A stretch of 64,000 nucleotides of DNA from Streptosporangium sp. NBC_01755 (GTDB lineage: Bacteria; Actinomycetota; Actinomycetes; Streptosporangiales; Streptosporangiaceae), in NCBI RefSeq assembly GCF_035917995.1, contig NZ_CP109131.1, forward strand, positions 6,634,001 through 6,698,000. Reading direction: 5' to 3'. Both the position numbers and the translations under genes were made by a program. The stretch's first letter is position 1. Each line of letters opens with the position of its first letter. This document shows, piece after piece, positions 1 through 8,002 of this stretch. Below the pieces are notes generated by a model, which had not been told where the DNA came from, did not search any database, and was given only the letters and a program-made list of their open reading frames with translations.

Positions 1-189
1 CCTCTCGCCGCCCATGGCCAATAGTGACATTAGATGTCGAAAGACCAGGAAATCACTGGAGTCCGTAGCGTATGGACCGTTTGGCGGCCTCGGGCCGGGG
101 CTCCCGGCGCAGCTTCTAGTGGTTTTGCGAGTCGTTGCCGGGGTTCACTGGTCCGAGTGGCATTCGGCGCGATGAAGGGGCAACGGATC
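1..189. other. Left-edge non-coding stretch upstream of thioesterase copy 1
   Basis: I see no gene here. An open frame runs into the thioesterase from position 34, but the extra N-terminal residues it would add are absent from the second thioesterase copy before position 6644. It contains a perfect short palindrome, GACAT-TAG-ATGTC at 26-38, that could be an operator. From position 112 the sequence is identical to the second thioesterase region. Confidence 0.5.
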
Positions 190-946
190 GTGAGTACCGC
201 GGACGACGTCAGCACCGCTTGGGTCCGTCGCTATCATCCGGCGGCGGGGGCGGGTAAGCGCCTGGTGTGCTTTCCGCACGCGGGTGGATCGGCCAGTTTC
301 TTCCGTCCGGTCTCGGCCAGGTTCTCGCCGGATGCCGATGTGGTGGCCGTTCAGTATCCCGGGCGGCAGGATCGGTTGCGGGAGCCGTGTATCACCGACA
401 TCGGCATCCTGGCGGATCGGATCGTCGACGAGCTGGTCACGTTGTCGGAGAAGCCGACGGTCTTCTTCGGTCACAGCATGGGGTCGGTGATCGGCTTCGA
501 GGTGGCCTGCCGGCTTGAGCGGAAGGGTGTCAACGCGCCCCACACGCTGATCGCCTCGGGACGTCGCGGGCCGTCCACCTGGCGGGACGAGTCGGTGCAC
601 CGGCGTGATGACGACGGTATCGTCGCCGAGCTCAAGCTGCTGAACGGCACGGATGCGGGGTTGCTCGGCGATGAGGAGATCCTGCGGATGGCGTTGCCCG
701 CGCTGCGAGGTGACTATCGTGCGATCGAGACCTATCGCGGAGATCCGGAGCGGAGCATGAGTGGTTCGATCACCGTGCTGACCGGGGACGCCGATCCGAG
801 GACGACGGTCGAGGAGGCGGAGGCCTGGAGTCGGCATACCGCGGGGCGGTTCCGTATCAGGGTGTTCTCCGGCGGTCACTTCTTCCTCACCCGGCATCAG
901 CAGGCGGTGAACGAGGAGATCGCCCGGGAACTCGGGGCGTAGCGCG
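112..946. repeat. 835-bp perfect direct repeat, copy A
   Basis: Positions 112-946 match 6644-7478 base for base as far as I can compare (constant offset 6532). The repeat holds a complete thioesterase gene with its ribosome binding site. It diverges abruptly at both ends: the base before 112 differs from that before 6644, and 947 is G where 7479 is A. The repeat brackets about 5.7 kb with the epimerase, methyltransferase, dehydratase and glycosyltransferase genes. A recent duplication is the simplest reading; an assembly error is the alternative. Confidence 0.92.
190..942 (+). CDS. Type II thioesterase (alpha/beta hydrolase), copy 1
   Basis: A 250-residue stand-alone type II thioesterase, the usual family length. 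These editing enzymes free PKS or NRPS carrier proteins from stalled or wrong acyl groups by hydrolysing the thioester. The N-terminal CFPHAGGSA oxyanion motif, the nucleophile elbow GHSMG, the Asp in GDADPRT and the late His in SGGHFF give a complete Ser-Asp-His triad. I chose the GTG at 190 because GAAGGGG lies nine bases upstream; an ATG at 172 is the alternative. The gene converges on the epimerase, with a strong hairpin between them. It is identical to the gene at 6722-7474, which is unusual because clusters normally carry one diverged copy. Confidence 0.9.
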   Translation: MSTADDVSTAWVRRYHPAAGAGKRLVCFPHAGGSASFFRPVSARFSPDADVVAVQYPGRQDRLREPCITDIGILADRIVDELVTLSEKPTVFFGHSMGSVIGFEVACRLERKGVNAPHTLIASGRRGPSTWRDESVHRRDDDGIVAELKLLNGTDAGLLGDEEILRMALPALRGDYRAIETYRGDPERSMSGSITVLTGDADPRTTVEEAEAWSRHTAGRFRIRVFSGGHFFLTRHQQAVNEEIARELGA

Positions 947-949
947 GGC

Positions 950-985
950 GCCCGTGCCTGCCGACGACGTATGGCAGGCACGGGC
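950..985. terminator. Bidirectional hairpin terminator
   Basis: A perfect 13-bp stem (GCCCGTGCCTGCC at 950-962 pairing with 973-985) around a 10-base loop. It sits between the convergent thioesterase and epimerase genes. There is no U-run, as is common in actinomycetes. Confidence 0.75.
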
Positions 986-1046
986 TGACCCTGAACCCGA
1001 GCCTCGACCGCACGGCTGTCCGTATCGCCATCCCCGAACCGCATCG

Positions 1047-1985
1047 TCAGGCGTGCCAGGTGCTCCATGCGTCGGCGATCAGCTCGGTAAGGCCTGATCG
1101 CTCGGGAAGCCATCCGAGTTCTTTCACCGCGCGGCTGTTGTCGGCCGTGAGGGTCTGCGGTTCCCGCTTGGGGGGCACCTTTCGGACCGGTACCGGGAGG
1201 CCGGTGACAGCTTCCGCTGCCGCCACGACCTGCGCCATGCTGGACGCGGTGCCGCTACCTATGTTGTAGACGCGGTGCTCGCCTGCCTTCACGGCGGCGA
1301 GCGATAGCCGCACCGCTGTCGCCACGTCGAGGATGTGGACGAAGTCGCGGACCGCGGATCCGTCGCCGTTGAGTGTGATGTACGGCAACTCGCCGGTGAG
1401 CGCGCGGAATACATTCGGGATGATACGCGCGGTGTCGGTGTCGGTGCGCCCATTGGCCGCCCCGGCGATGTTGAAGCACCGCAGCGTGACTGCGCCAATC
1501 GCTCCAGTGGCGGCGTACGCCGCGACGAGCTGCTCCGCACTGACCTTCGATGCCGCGTAGGGGCTTTCCGGGTGGGGCTCCAGATCCTCGCCCAGGGCAC
1601 CGACGTGCTGCGAGCCGTAAACCTTGTCGGTCGATGCGAACACGAATCGAGCCGACGGCACCGATTCACGGATGTTGTCGAGCGCCATGAGGAGGTTGAG
1701 GGTGCCAACCACATTTACGTCGTAGTACGTCAGCGGGTCGGCGAACGAGTCACGCCCTCGGGACACTGCGGCGAGGTGGCATACCGCGTCGAAGCGCCCG
1801 GCGGCGACTATTTCCCGGATTCGGGCGCGGTCCCGGATATCGCCTTCCACCAGGCCGACGCCGGCGTGCCGCCCCGCGTCCGGGTGGCCCCGGGTCAGGA
1901 CGGTGACCCGGTGACCGGCGGCAAGAAGATCGTGGGTGACCGCATGGCCGAGATAGCCCAGGCCTCCAGTGACCAGGACGTGCAC
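1047..1985 (-). CDS. GalE-like NDP-sugar epimerase/dehydratase (extended SDR)
   Basis: A 312-residue extended short-chain dehydrogenase/reductase of the UDP-glucose 4-epimerase type. It opens with the NAD-binding GGLGYLG motif, has the catalytic Ser/Thr region ASTDKVYG and the YAASK (YxxxK) pair, and carries a GalE-like C-terminal signature around KREPQTLTADNS. It probably epimerises, or reduces at C-4, the NDP-deoxysugar made with the neighbouring enzymes; the exact step cannot be read from sequence. I chose GTG at 1985 because GGAGGA lies seven bases upstream. A TTG at 2027 overlapping the methyltransferase stop is the longer, weaker option. It is co-transcribed with, and downstream of, the methyltransferase. 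Confidence 0.85.
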   Translation of the reverse strand: MHVLVTGGLGYLGHAVTHDLLAAGHRVTVLTRGHPDAGRHAGVGLVEGDIRDRARIREIVAAGRFDAVCHLAAVSRGRDSFADPLTYYDVNVVGTLNLLMALDNIRESVPSARFVFASTDKVYGSQHVGALGEDLEPHPESPYAASKVSAEQLVAAYAATGAIGAVTLRCFNIAGAANGRTDTDTARIIPNVFRALTGELPYITLNGDGSAVRDFVHILDVATAVRLSLAAVKAGEHRVYNIGSGTASSMAQVVAAAEAVTGLPVPVRKVPPKREPQTLTADNSRAVKELGWLPERSGLTELIADAWSTWHA

Positions 1986-2023
1986 GTCAGTTCCTCCAGC
2001 GGTTCGCGGCCGTTTTAACCACT

Positions 2024-3253
2024 TCAACTGATGGACAGCTCCGGGAACGGCACGACGAACGCGCCGCCGGCTGCCGTGAACGCCGCCGACCGGGCGCGGA
2101 TGCTGGCCTCGAAGTTCCAGGCGAACAGCACGCAGTAGTCGGCCGCGTTCGCGGCCAGCCGCTCGGAGCTCACAATGGGGATACCGTCGCCCGGCGTGAA
2201 CTTGCCCACCTTACGTGGGTTGTCGTCGACGATCCAGGCGATCTCACCGCCCACTCCGGCCTGGGAGAGCAGGGTGACGGCCCGCGCCGACGCACCGTAC
2301 CCGCAGATTTGCCGACCGACTTTCGACAGACCGCTCAGCACGTCGTTGAGGGTCGTGCAGACCCGGTCGATGCGATCCGCGAAGCCGTCGAGAAAACTGC
2401 CGTCGGGCACCCCCGCGTCGACCTCGGCCTGCAGGATCCGGTCGAATCCGGCCGTCGAAGGGCGGGCATCGTCATCGCGGCCTATCCAGCACCGCAATGA
2501 GCCTCCCTGGGTCGGGATGAGTTCGGCGTCGAACACCGCGAGCCCGTTCGCCTTGGCCGCCTGTGCCAGCACATGCAGGGAGAAGTAAGAAAGGTGCTCG
2601 TGGTAGACGAACTCGAAGATACCGTGCTGGACCATCGGCAGGACGTGTGCGACCTCGATGACGGCGCAGCCACCCGGTTTGAGGAGCAGGCGGGTCGCGC
2701 GGAGAACTCCGTTCACGTCGTTGACATGGGCGAGCACATTGCTGCCCAACACCGCGTCAACGGGTCCGATGTCACTCAATATCTTCTCGGTCGATTCCAC
2801 ACCGAAATGCGTGGTCAGCGTCGGAATTCCCTGCTCCTGCGCGTAGACCCCCAGTTCGACCGCCGGGTCGACACCGAGCACCCGCATGCCGCGCTCGGCG
2901 AAGAAGCTCAGCTGCGTGCCGTCGTTCGAGCCGATTTCGAGCACCTTCGCCCCGGCGGCCAGCCCCAGTCGATCCGTGACCCGGGTGGCCAGCGCACGGC
3001 AGTGGTCGACGAGGGCAGGAGCGGCACCCGTGGCGTACCGGTAGTCGGCGAACAGTACCGATCGGGGGATGACGTCCACCAGCTGGACCAGGCCGCACCC
3101 GGCGCAGCGCACGAGGTCCAACGGGTACCGGTCCTGAGATCGGGCCGCCTCGGCCGTGGGCGCGATGTCGTTGGCGGGCGGAGTCGGGGTGAGCGAGACC
3201 ACTCGTTCCAGACGGTCGGTCCCGCACACCAGGCATCGGCTGGTGGTGTCCAT
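2024..3253 (-). CDS. NDP-sugar C-methyltransferase (TylCIII/EvaC type)
   Basis: A 409-residue SAM-dependent methyltransferase matching the size and layout of deoxysugar C-3 methyltransferases. It has an N-terminal zinc-binding section (CLVCGT near residue 8, then CAGCG), a SAM site EIGSNDGTQL near residue 105, the family block with YHEHLSYFS, and a C-terminal domain with GYGASARA. By family it would add a methyl to C-3 of a 4-keto-2,6-dideoxysugar, giving a branched sugar. The start at 3253 is preceded by GGAGGGAGA; an in-frame start at 3325 lacks this support. It is transcribed divergently from the dehydratase across a region holding paired 20-bp repeats. Confidence 0.88.
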   Translation of the reverse strand: MDTTSRCLVCGTDRLERVVSLTPTPPANDIAPTAEAARSQDRYPLDLVRCAGCGLVQLVDVIPRSVLFADYRYATGAAPALVDHCRALATRVTDRLGLAAGAKVLEIGSNDGTQLSFFAERGMRVLGVDPAVELGVYAQEQGIPTLTTHFGVESTEKILSDIGPVDAVLGSNVLAHVNDVNGVLRATRLLLKPGGCAVIEVAHVLPMVQHGIFEFVYHEHLSYFSLHVLAQAAKANGLAVFDAELIPTQGGSLRCWIGRDDDARPSTAGFDRILQAEVDAGVPDGSFLDGFADRIDRVCTTLNDVLSGLSKVGRQICGYGASARAVTLLSQAGVGGEIAWIVDDNPRKVGKFTPGDGIPIVSSERLAANAADYCVLFAWNFEASIRARSAAFTAAGGAFVVPFPELSIS

Positions 3254-3384
3254 CAGCGTTCTCTCCCTCCACCTGTCGGGTTGCCCAGCCGCCGTGGCCA
3301 CCGCGCTCGATCTGCCGGAAGGCATTTCGACAGCTCACGACAAGTCCTCGATCAGCTGGCGCTCGGAGCTTACGGCCGCCAACA

Positions 3385-3459
3385 CTAGGGGAATTACCTG
3401 ATCGGCTGAGGCACAATCACCTGAACGAAACCCCTTGATCTAGGGGAATTACATGATCG
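3385..3459. promoter_or_regulatory. Paired 20-bp direct repeats in a divergent sugar-gene promoter region
   Basis: CTAGGGGAATTACCTGATCG (3385-3404) recurs with one change at 3440-3459, 55 bp apart. Both lie in the 275-bp gap between the divergent methyltransferase (start 3253) and dehydratase (start 3529). The second copy sits in a partly palindromic context, CCCCTTGATCTAGGGG. The first matches 12 of 16 positions of CTVGGGAWWTCCCBAG, the operator described for PAS-LuxR polyene regulators such as PimM; the second matches 11. A shared activator site is my inference. Confidence 0.5.
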
Positions 3460-3528
3460 CCGACACCGTGTTTCCGTCCGAGTTGTCCGCCAGAGGCGAG
3501 GCAGGTAACGCGGATGAAGGAGTATCAG

Positions 3529-4494
3529 ATGCGAATCCTGGTTACTGGCGGAGCTGGGTTCATCGGATCCCATTTCGTACGGTCAATGTTGGACGGCCGA
3601 TATCCCGGCCACGAGGACACTCGAGTCACCGTTCTGGACAAGTTGACCTACGCCGGCAGGACGGAGAACCTGCCCGAGGCGCATCCGAGGTTGACCTTCG
3701 TGCGCGGCGACATCTGCGACCGGGAGCTGCTGGCCGATCTCCTGCCAGGACACGACGGAGTCGTGCATTTCGCTGCCGAGTCGCACGTCGACAGGGCGGT
3801 GAATGACGCGGAACCGTTCGTGTGGGCCAACGTGATGGGCACCCACCGCCTTCTCGAACAATGCGGGATGAGTGGAATTCAGCGCGTCGTGCACGTGTCC
3901 ACCGACGAGGTGTACGGGTCGATCGATAAGGGGTCATGGACGGAACAGTTCCGGCTTGAGCCCAACAACCCGTACTCGGCGTCGAAGGCGGCCAGCGATT
4001 GCCTCGCTCGATCGCACTGGCGCACTTACGGCCTGGACCTGTCGATCACCCGATGCTCCAACAACTATGGACCCCGGCAGCATCCGGAGAAGATCATTCC
4101 CCGCTTCGTCACCCGCCTGCTCCAGGGGCGTGACCTCACGCTGCACGGCGACGGCGGCGCCGTCCGCGAATGGCTGAACGTCGACGACCACTGCCGCGGC
4201 ATTTCCATGGTCTTTGACAAGGGCCGCGCCGGCGAGATCTACAACATCGGCGGCGGGATAGAACTCACCAACCGTGAGCTGACCGGCCTTCTGCTCGAAC
4301 TGGCCGGGGCCGATTGGGACCGAGTCCGCTATGTGGCAGACCGGCGGGTTCAGGACCACCGGTACTCGATCGACTACGGGAAGATAACCGAGGAGATCGG
4401 GTTCGAACCCATGATCGATTTCAGAGAAGGTCTCGCGGGCACCATCGCCTGGTACCGGGAGAATCGATCCTGGTGGGCAGCTCTTGACGCGTAG
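3529..4494 (+). CDS. rfbB: dTDP-glucose 4,6-dehydratase (RmlB family)
   Basis: A 321-residue extended SDR that converts dTDP-glucose to dTDP-4-keto-6-deoxyglucose, the entry step to most deoxysugars. It shows the GGAGFIGSH nucleotide motif, the STDEVYG loop with the catalytic Asp-Glu pair, YSASK (YxxxK), and the RmlB signature SNNYGPRQHPEKIIPRF. I chose ATG at 3529 because AAGGAG lies six bases upstream; the ATG at 3514 overlaps that site. It is slightly shorter than typical RmlB. No nucleotidyltransferase (RmlA) or 2,3-dehydratase is visible, so the remaining sugar genes must lie elsewhere. Confidence 0.93.
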   Translation: MRILVTGGAGFIGSHFVRSMLDGRYPGHEDTRVTVLDKLTYAGRTENLPEAHPRLTFVRGDICDRELLADLLPGHDGVVHFAAESHVDRAVNDAEPFVWANVMGTHRLLEQCGMSGIQRVVHVSTDEVYGSIDKGSWTEQFRLEPNNPYSASKAASDCLARSHWRTYGLDLSITRCSNNYGPRQHPEKIIPRFVTRLLQGRDLTLHGDGGAVREWLNVDDHCRGISMVFDKGRAGEIYNIGGGIELTNRELTGLLLELAGADWDRVRYVADRRVQDHRYSIDYGKITEEIGFEPMIDFREGLAGTIAWYRENRSWWAALDA

Positions 4495-5077
4495 TGGTCG
4501 CGGGCGGAAGTCCAGGTGACGGTTCGCGGGCCGTGGTGCAGAACCTCCGCGCGGTGGTGCGTTTTCTGACGGTCCGCCGCACGGGGACATGTGGGTACTC
4601 TCGGTGACTTCGGTCAGTATCTCTGCACCACGGTCCGTGACCACGGCCAACAACGCGATCGCGCGAGGTCATGCGCCTCGCCGTACGGTTTTCGTATCCG
4701 GTGGGGATGGCATCGATGTCCTGGCCTGTCTCCGGGGCGGTGATGGTGGATCGGCGGGGACGACCACGACGGGTCTGCCGGTCCCGGCTGGACTTGGGAG
4801 CACGCCACGCCAGGTTGCCGTCCGCGCCGGTCCATACCGCTGGACCCGCACCTACCGCGATACCTGTACTCCTGGCAGATCCCGCAACCGCGGTGGCGCG
4901 CTGTCGGCGAAGACCGCCCGCAGGATCCTCATCCCGTCCTGCCCGACCTGGAGAGCACATGGGCGGCCTGCTCATCCTTCTCCCGCGGGATCCGGCCACA
5001 GCGGACCGGGTGGCCATACCGGCGGCCCACTGCGCTGTGACCAGAGCGCCAAACCACTCTCTGTGCCTGAGCCGCTT
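4495..5077. other. 583 bp without a convincing gene
   Basis: This stretch separates the dehydratase from the end of the glycosyltransferase, which converges on it. Open frames exist on both strands but are arginine/proline-rich, show no recognisable motif and mostly run as shadows into the flanking genes. A decayed insertion sequence is possible but I cannot support it. Confidence 0.5.
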
Positions 5078-6313
5078 TTACGTGGCCACGGACACCTCCT
5101 CGATCGCGCGAACCGCCATACCCACCCCGTCTTCTTCACGGATTGCGATGCCGAGCGCCCGAGCGCGGGTGGCCATACCGTTGTCGGTGAGCAGACGATC
5201 GAGCGTGCCTCGCAACCAGCCGGTGTTGAGAGCGCGGTGGGGACGAGGCGGAGGCCCGACGCCGAGCTGCGCGATCTTCCTTCCCCAGTGGAGCTGATCA
5301 CCTTGGAGCCACACGACCGCCTGCGGGATACCAGCCCGGAACGCCGCCGCGGTCGTCCCGGCCCCCCCGTGATGGACGACGCACGCGGCGCGGGCATAGA
5401 GCCACCCGTGCGGGACGAAGTCTGCCAAAAAGATGTTGGGTGGCAGCTCCTGATCTCCGAGCCCGGCCCAGCCGGATTGCAGGACGACACGCCGGCCCAG
5501 GCCGCGAACCGCCTCAAGCAGCTGCTTTGTGACCGCGCGGGCGTCAAACCCGGTATTCGAGCCAAAGCCGATCACGATCGGCGGCTCGTCGGCTATGAAC
5601 GCCGCGAGGTCGTCCGGGGGTACGTACTCCGGTTCGTCGAGAAACCAGTATCCCGTGGTGCGGTAGGTGGAGTCGAAGAGCGGATCGTGCTTGAGAATGT
5701 GCGGGCTGATGGCGATGAAGTTGAGCAGGCGCGAATGGCTCGCGTCGAAGAGAACGTCGCGCCAGGGCGGAAGGCCGGCTGCGACGACGATGGGGTTGAG
5801 AAGCTTGTCGGTCGCGCGCCTGACCCCCGAGCCAACGATCGACCATGCGAGGGCGTTGCCCGCGGGCCCGAGATTGACATTGGTCGGGCCATAGCCGCGC
5901 GCTCGGTGCAGCGGCCAGGTGTGGTGCACGCTCACGTGGGGCGTGCCGACCGCACGCGCCGCGGCGGCCGCGGCGATGGACAGCGGCGAGTGGACGACGA
6001 TGTCGGCCTCAGGTGCCAGCGCCATCAGCTCCGGTACCGAGGCATGCTGCTCCTGCGCCAGGAATTCCAGCATGACCGTCAGTTGCCGCAGTTTGTTCTT
6101 CTCGTTGATGACACGGATGTAGTTCGCCTGGAATTCCGTCTTACTCCAAGTCGGCCTGCCGACGAAAGGAACACCGACAGCGTCGGTGCGCGCTGCGTAA
6201 CTGTCGGAGGCCGAGAACGTAACGTCATGGCCCTCCGCGAGCAGACGCTTTCCGAGGGCAAGAAAAGGCTGGATATCCCCCTCCGAGCCGACGGTTACTA
6301 TGAGGGCACGCAT
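5078..6313 (-). CDS. Glycosyltransferase, GT1 (UGT/GtfE-like) family
   Basis: A 411-residue GT-B glycosyltransferase of the antibiotic/sterol UGT group. It begins MRALIVTVGSEGDIQP, the typical acceptor-domain start, and near residue 325 carries the donor-binding block HHGGAGTTAAAFRAGIPQ (HGGAGT core). It would move a nucleotide-activated deoxysugar from the neighbouring pathway onto the polyketide. The family normally acts in the cytosol on released aglycones. The ATG at 6313 has only a weak ribosome binding site, but the conserved N-terminus begins exactly there. It points away from thioesterase copy 2 across a 330-bp gap. Confidence 0.9.
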   Translation of the reverse strand: MRALIVTVGSEGDIQPFLALGKRLLAEGHDVTFSASDSYAARTDAVGVPFVGRPTWSKTEFQANYIRVINEKNKLRQLTVMLEFLAQEQHASVPELMALAPEADIVVHSPLSIAAAAAARAVGTPHVSVHHTWPLHRARGYGPTNVNLGPAGNALAWSIVGSGVRRATDKLLNPIVVAAGLPPWRDVLFDASHSRLLNFIAISPHILKHDPLFDSTYRTTGYWFLDEPEYVPPDDLAAFIADEPPIVIGFGSNTGFDARAVTKQLLEAVRGLGRRVVLQSGWAGLGDQELPPNIFLADFVPHGWLYARAACVVHHGGAGTTAAAFRAGIPQAVVWLQGDQLHWGRKIAQLGVGPPPRPHRALNTGWLRGTLDRLLTDNGMATRARALGIAIREEDGVGMAVRAIEEVSVAT

Positions 6314-6643
6314 CGTATCAAAGCCGAATCTACGAGGGTCGGATCAGTGGCGGTCGGAGGTGGGGCCACTCTTGATTGCCTCCCTGGATCGGCTGCCGAA
6401 GTGACATGTGTGACGGACCCGAGCAGCGATCTTGTTTTCCTGTCCGGAACATCCTGGTGCAGCCGATTCCCGGAAATCATTAGAATCACGGCGTCGATGC
6501 GGGTTCGAGGTGGTGGGTCGTGACGAACGTGGTCCGGCGCAGCGGTCGCCACCAGCCCTCGGCCAGATTCAGCCGGCAGGTGGTGCTGAGCGCGGAAGAT
6601 CTATCCGATTCAGCGGAGATCCCGATGTGCGGCTGGAGTACCG
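6314..6643. other. Intergenic region between divergent glycosyltransferase and thioesterase copy 2
   Basis: About 330 bp with no convincing gene. It must hold the glycosyltransferase promoter and probably that of thioesterase copy 2, but I see no clear -35/-10 pair. It ends at the sharp border of the 835-bp repeat. Confidence 0.45.
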
Positions 6644-7478
6644 GCTTCTAGTGGTTTTGCGAGTCGTTGCCGGGGTTCACTGGTCCGAGTGGCATTCGGC
6701 GCGATGAAGGGGCAACGGATCGTGAGTACCGCGGACGACGTCAGCACCGCTTGGGTCCGTCGCTATCATCCGGCGGCGGGGGCGGGTAAGCGCCTGGTGT
6801 GCTTTCCGCACGCGGGTGGATCGGCCAGTTTCTTCCGTCCGGTCTCGGCCAGGTTCTCGCCGGATGCCGATGTGGTGGCCGTTCAGTATCCCGGGCGGCA
6901 GGATCGGTTGCGGGAGCCGTGTATCACCGACATCGGCATCCTGGCGGATCGGATCGTCGACGAGCTGGTCACGTTGTCGGAGAAGCCGACGGTCTTCTTC
7001 GGTCACAGCATGGGGTCGGTGATCGGCTTCGAGGTGGCCTGCCGGCTTGAGCGGAAGGGTGTCAACGCGCCCCACACGCTGATCGCCTCGGGACGTCGCG
7101 GGCCGTCCACCTGGCGGGACGAGTCGGTGCACCGGCGTGATGACGACGGTATCGTCGCCGAGCTCAAGCTGCTGAACGGCACGGATGCGGGGTTGCTCGG
7201 CGATGAGGAGATCCTGCGGATGGCGTTGCCCGCGCTGCGAGGTGACTATCGTGCGATCGAGACCTATCGCGGAGATCCGGAGCGGAGCATGAGTGGTTCG
7301 ATCACCGTGCTGACCGGGGACGCCGATCCGAGGACGACGGTCGAGGAGGCGGAGGCCTGGAGTCGGCATACCGCGGGGCGGTTCCGTATCAGGGTGTTCT
7401 CCGGCGGTCACTTCTTCCTCACCCGGCATCAGCAGGCGGTGAACGAGGAGATCGCCCGGGAACTCGGGGCGTAGCGCG
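6644..7478. repeat. 835-bp perfect direct repeat, copy B
   Basis: Second copy of the repeat at 112-946, same orientation, containing thioesterase copy 2. Recombination between the copies would delete the four sugar genes between them and leave one thioesterase. Confidence 0.92.
6722..7474 (+). CDS. Type II thioesterase, copy 2 (identical to copy 1)
   Basis: A 250-residue type II thioesterase identical at DNA level to the gene at 190-942. It has the same GTG start with GAAGGGG nine bases before it, the same GHSMG nucleophile elbow, and an intact Asp and His. Its upstream DNA differs, so the two copies may have different promoters. Being the nearer copy to the PKS, it is as likely as copy 1 to be the housekeeping editing enzyme for the assembly line. 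It is followed by a frame-broken coding remnant. Confidence 0.9.
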   Translation: MSTADDVSTAWVRRYHPAAGAGKRLVCFPHAGGSASFFRPVSARFSPDADVVAVQYPGRQDRLREPCITDIGILADRIVDELVTLSEKPTVFFGHSMGSVIGFEVACRLERKGVNAPHTLIASGRRGPSTWRDESVHRRDDDGIVAELKLLNGTDAGLLGDEEILRMALPALRGDYRAIETYRGDPERSMSGSITVLTGDADPRTTVEEAEAWSRHTAGRFRIRVFSGGHFFLTRHQQAVNEEIARELGA

Positions 7479-7880
7479 AGACATACGGCAAGGCAGAAGC
7501 GGATCTTCAACGAAGCCTTCTCCGTCTCGACCCAGGAGAGCCTGACCCGGGAGGCGATCGTCACGCTTGTGAACGTGTCGTCACCGGGGCCACCAAGGCG
7601 GCGCTGCGGCAGTGGTCGCGGATACGGGAGGGCGCCGGCTGCGACTCAGTGTTCCTGACGCAGCCGGACCCTGGATCGAGGGCACCGTCCTCGACATGAA
7701 CGTTCCCGCGCGGGGACCGACGGCGCCACCCAGATCGCCAGGGAACTGGGCGGCCGGCGCCGGGCGCAGGTGATGACCGCCGCGGTGTCCGCCATCGGAA
7801 TGGTCGTCAACGGTCACCTCCTGGACACGAACGCCTTCGACGCGTTCCTGTGGCCGGGGTTCCGGCGGTTGACCATCTGA
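7476..7880 (+). pseudogene. Frameshifted coding remnant of unknown function
   Basis: The stretch after thioesterase copy 2 reads like protein only if the frame is changed several times. One frame gives RIFNEAFSVSTQESLTREAIV, the next VVTGATKAALRQWSRIREGA, then WIEGTVLDMN, and finally TDGATQIARELGGRR followed by an open tail ending FLWPGFRRLTI and TGA at 7878-7880. Each piece keeps actinomycete codon bias. I do not recognise the family. It is most simply the decayed 3' part of a gene whose 5' part was lost when the thioesterase repeat arrived. Confidence 0.4.
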
Positions 7881-8002
7881 AGCGACGCACCGGCGGCGAC
7901 GCACGGGCAGACGGATGACCTCTGGAGCGACCGGCGGGCAGGGGCCCGGAGGCGTACCGACCGGGGACGCGAGAGGATCCGACCGGTCAGGCCGCCGAAG
8001 GG

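Noticed and set aside
34-189. N-terminal extension of thioesterase copy 1
   Set aside because: The extension has no homology, is mostly outside the repeat shared with copy 2, and a well-spaced ribosome site precedes GTG 190.
4589-6523. A 644-codon plus-strand frame across the glycosyltransferase
   Set aside because: It is the shadow of the minus-strand GT1 gene, whose HGGAGT motif and full-length fit are clear.
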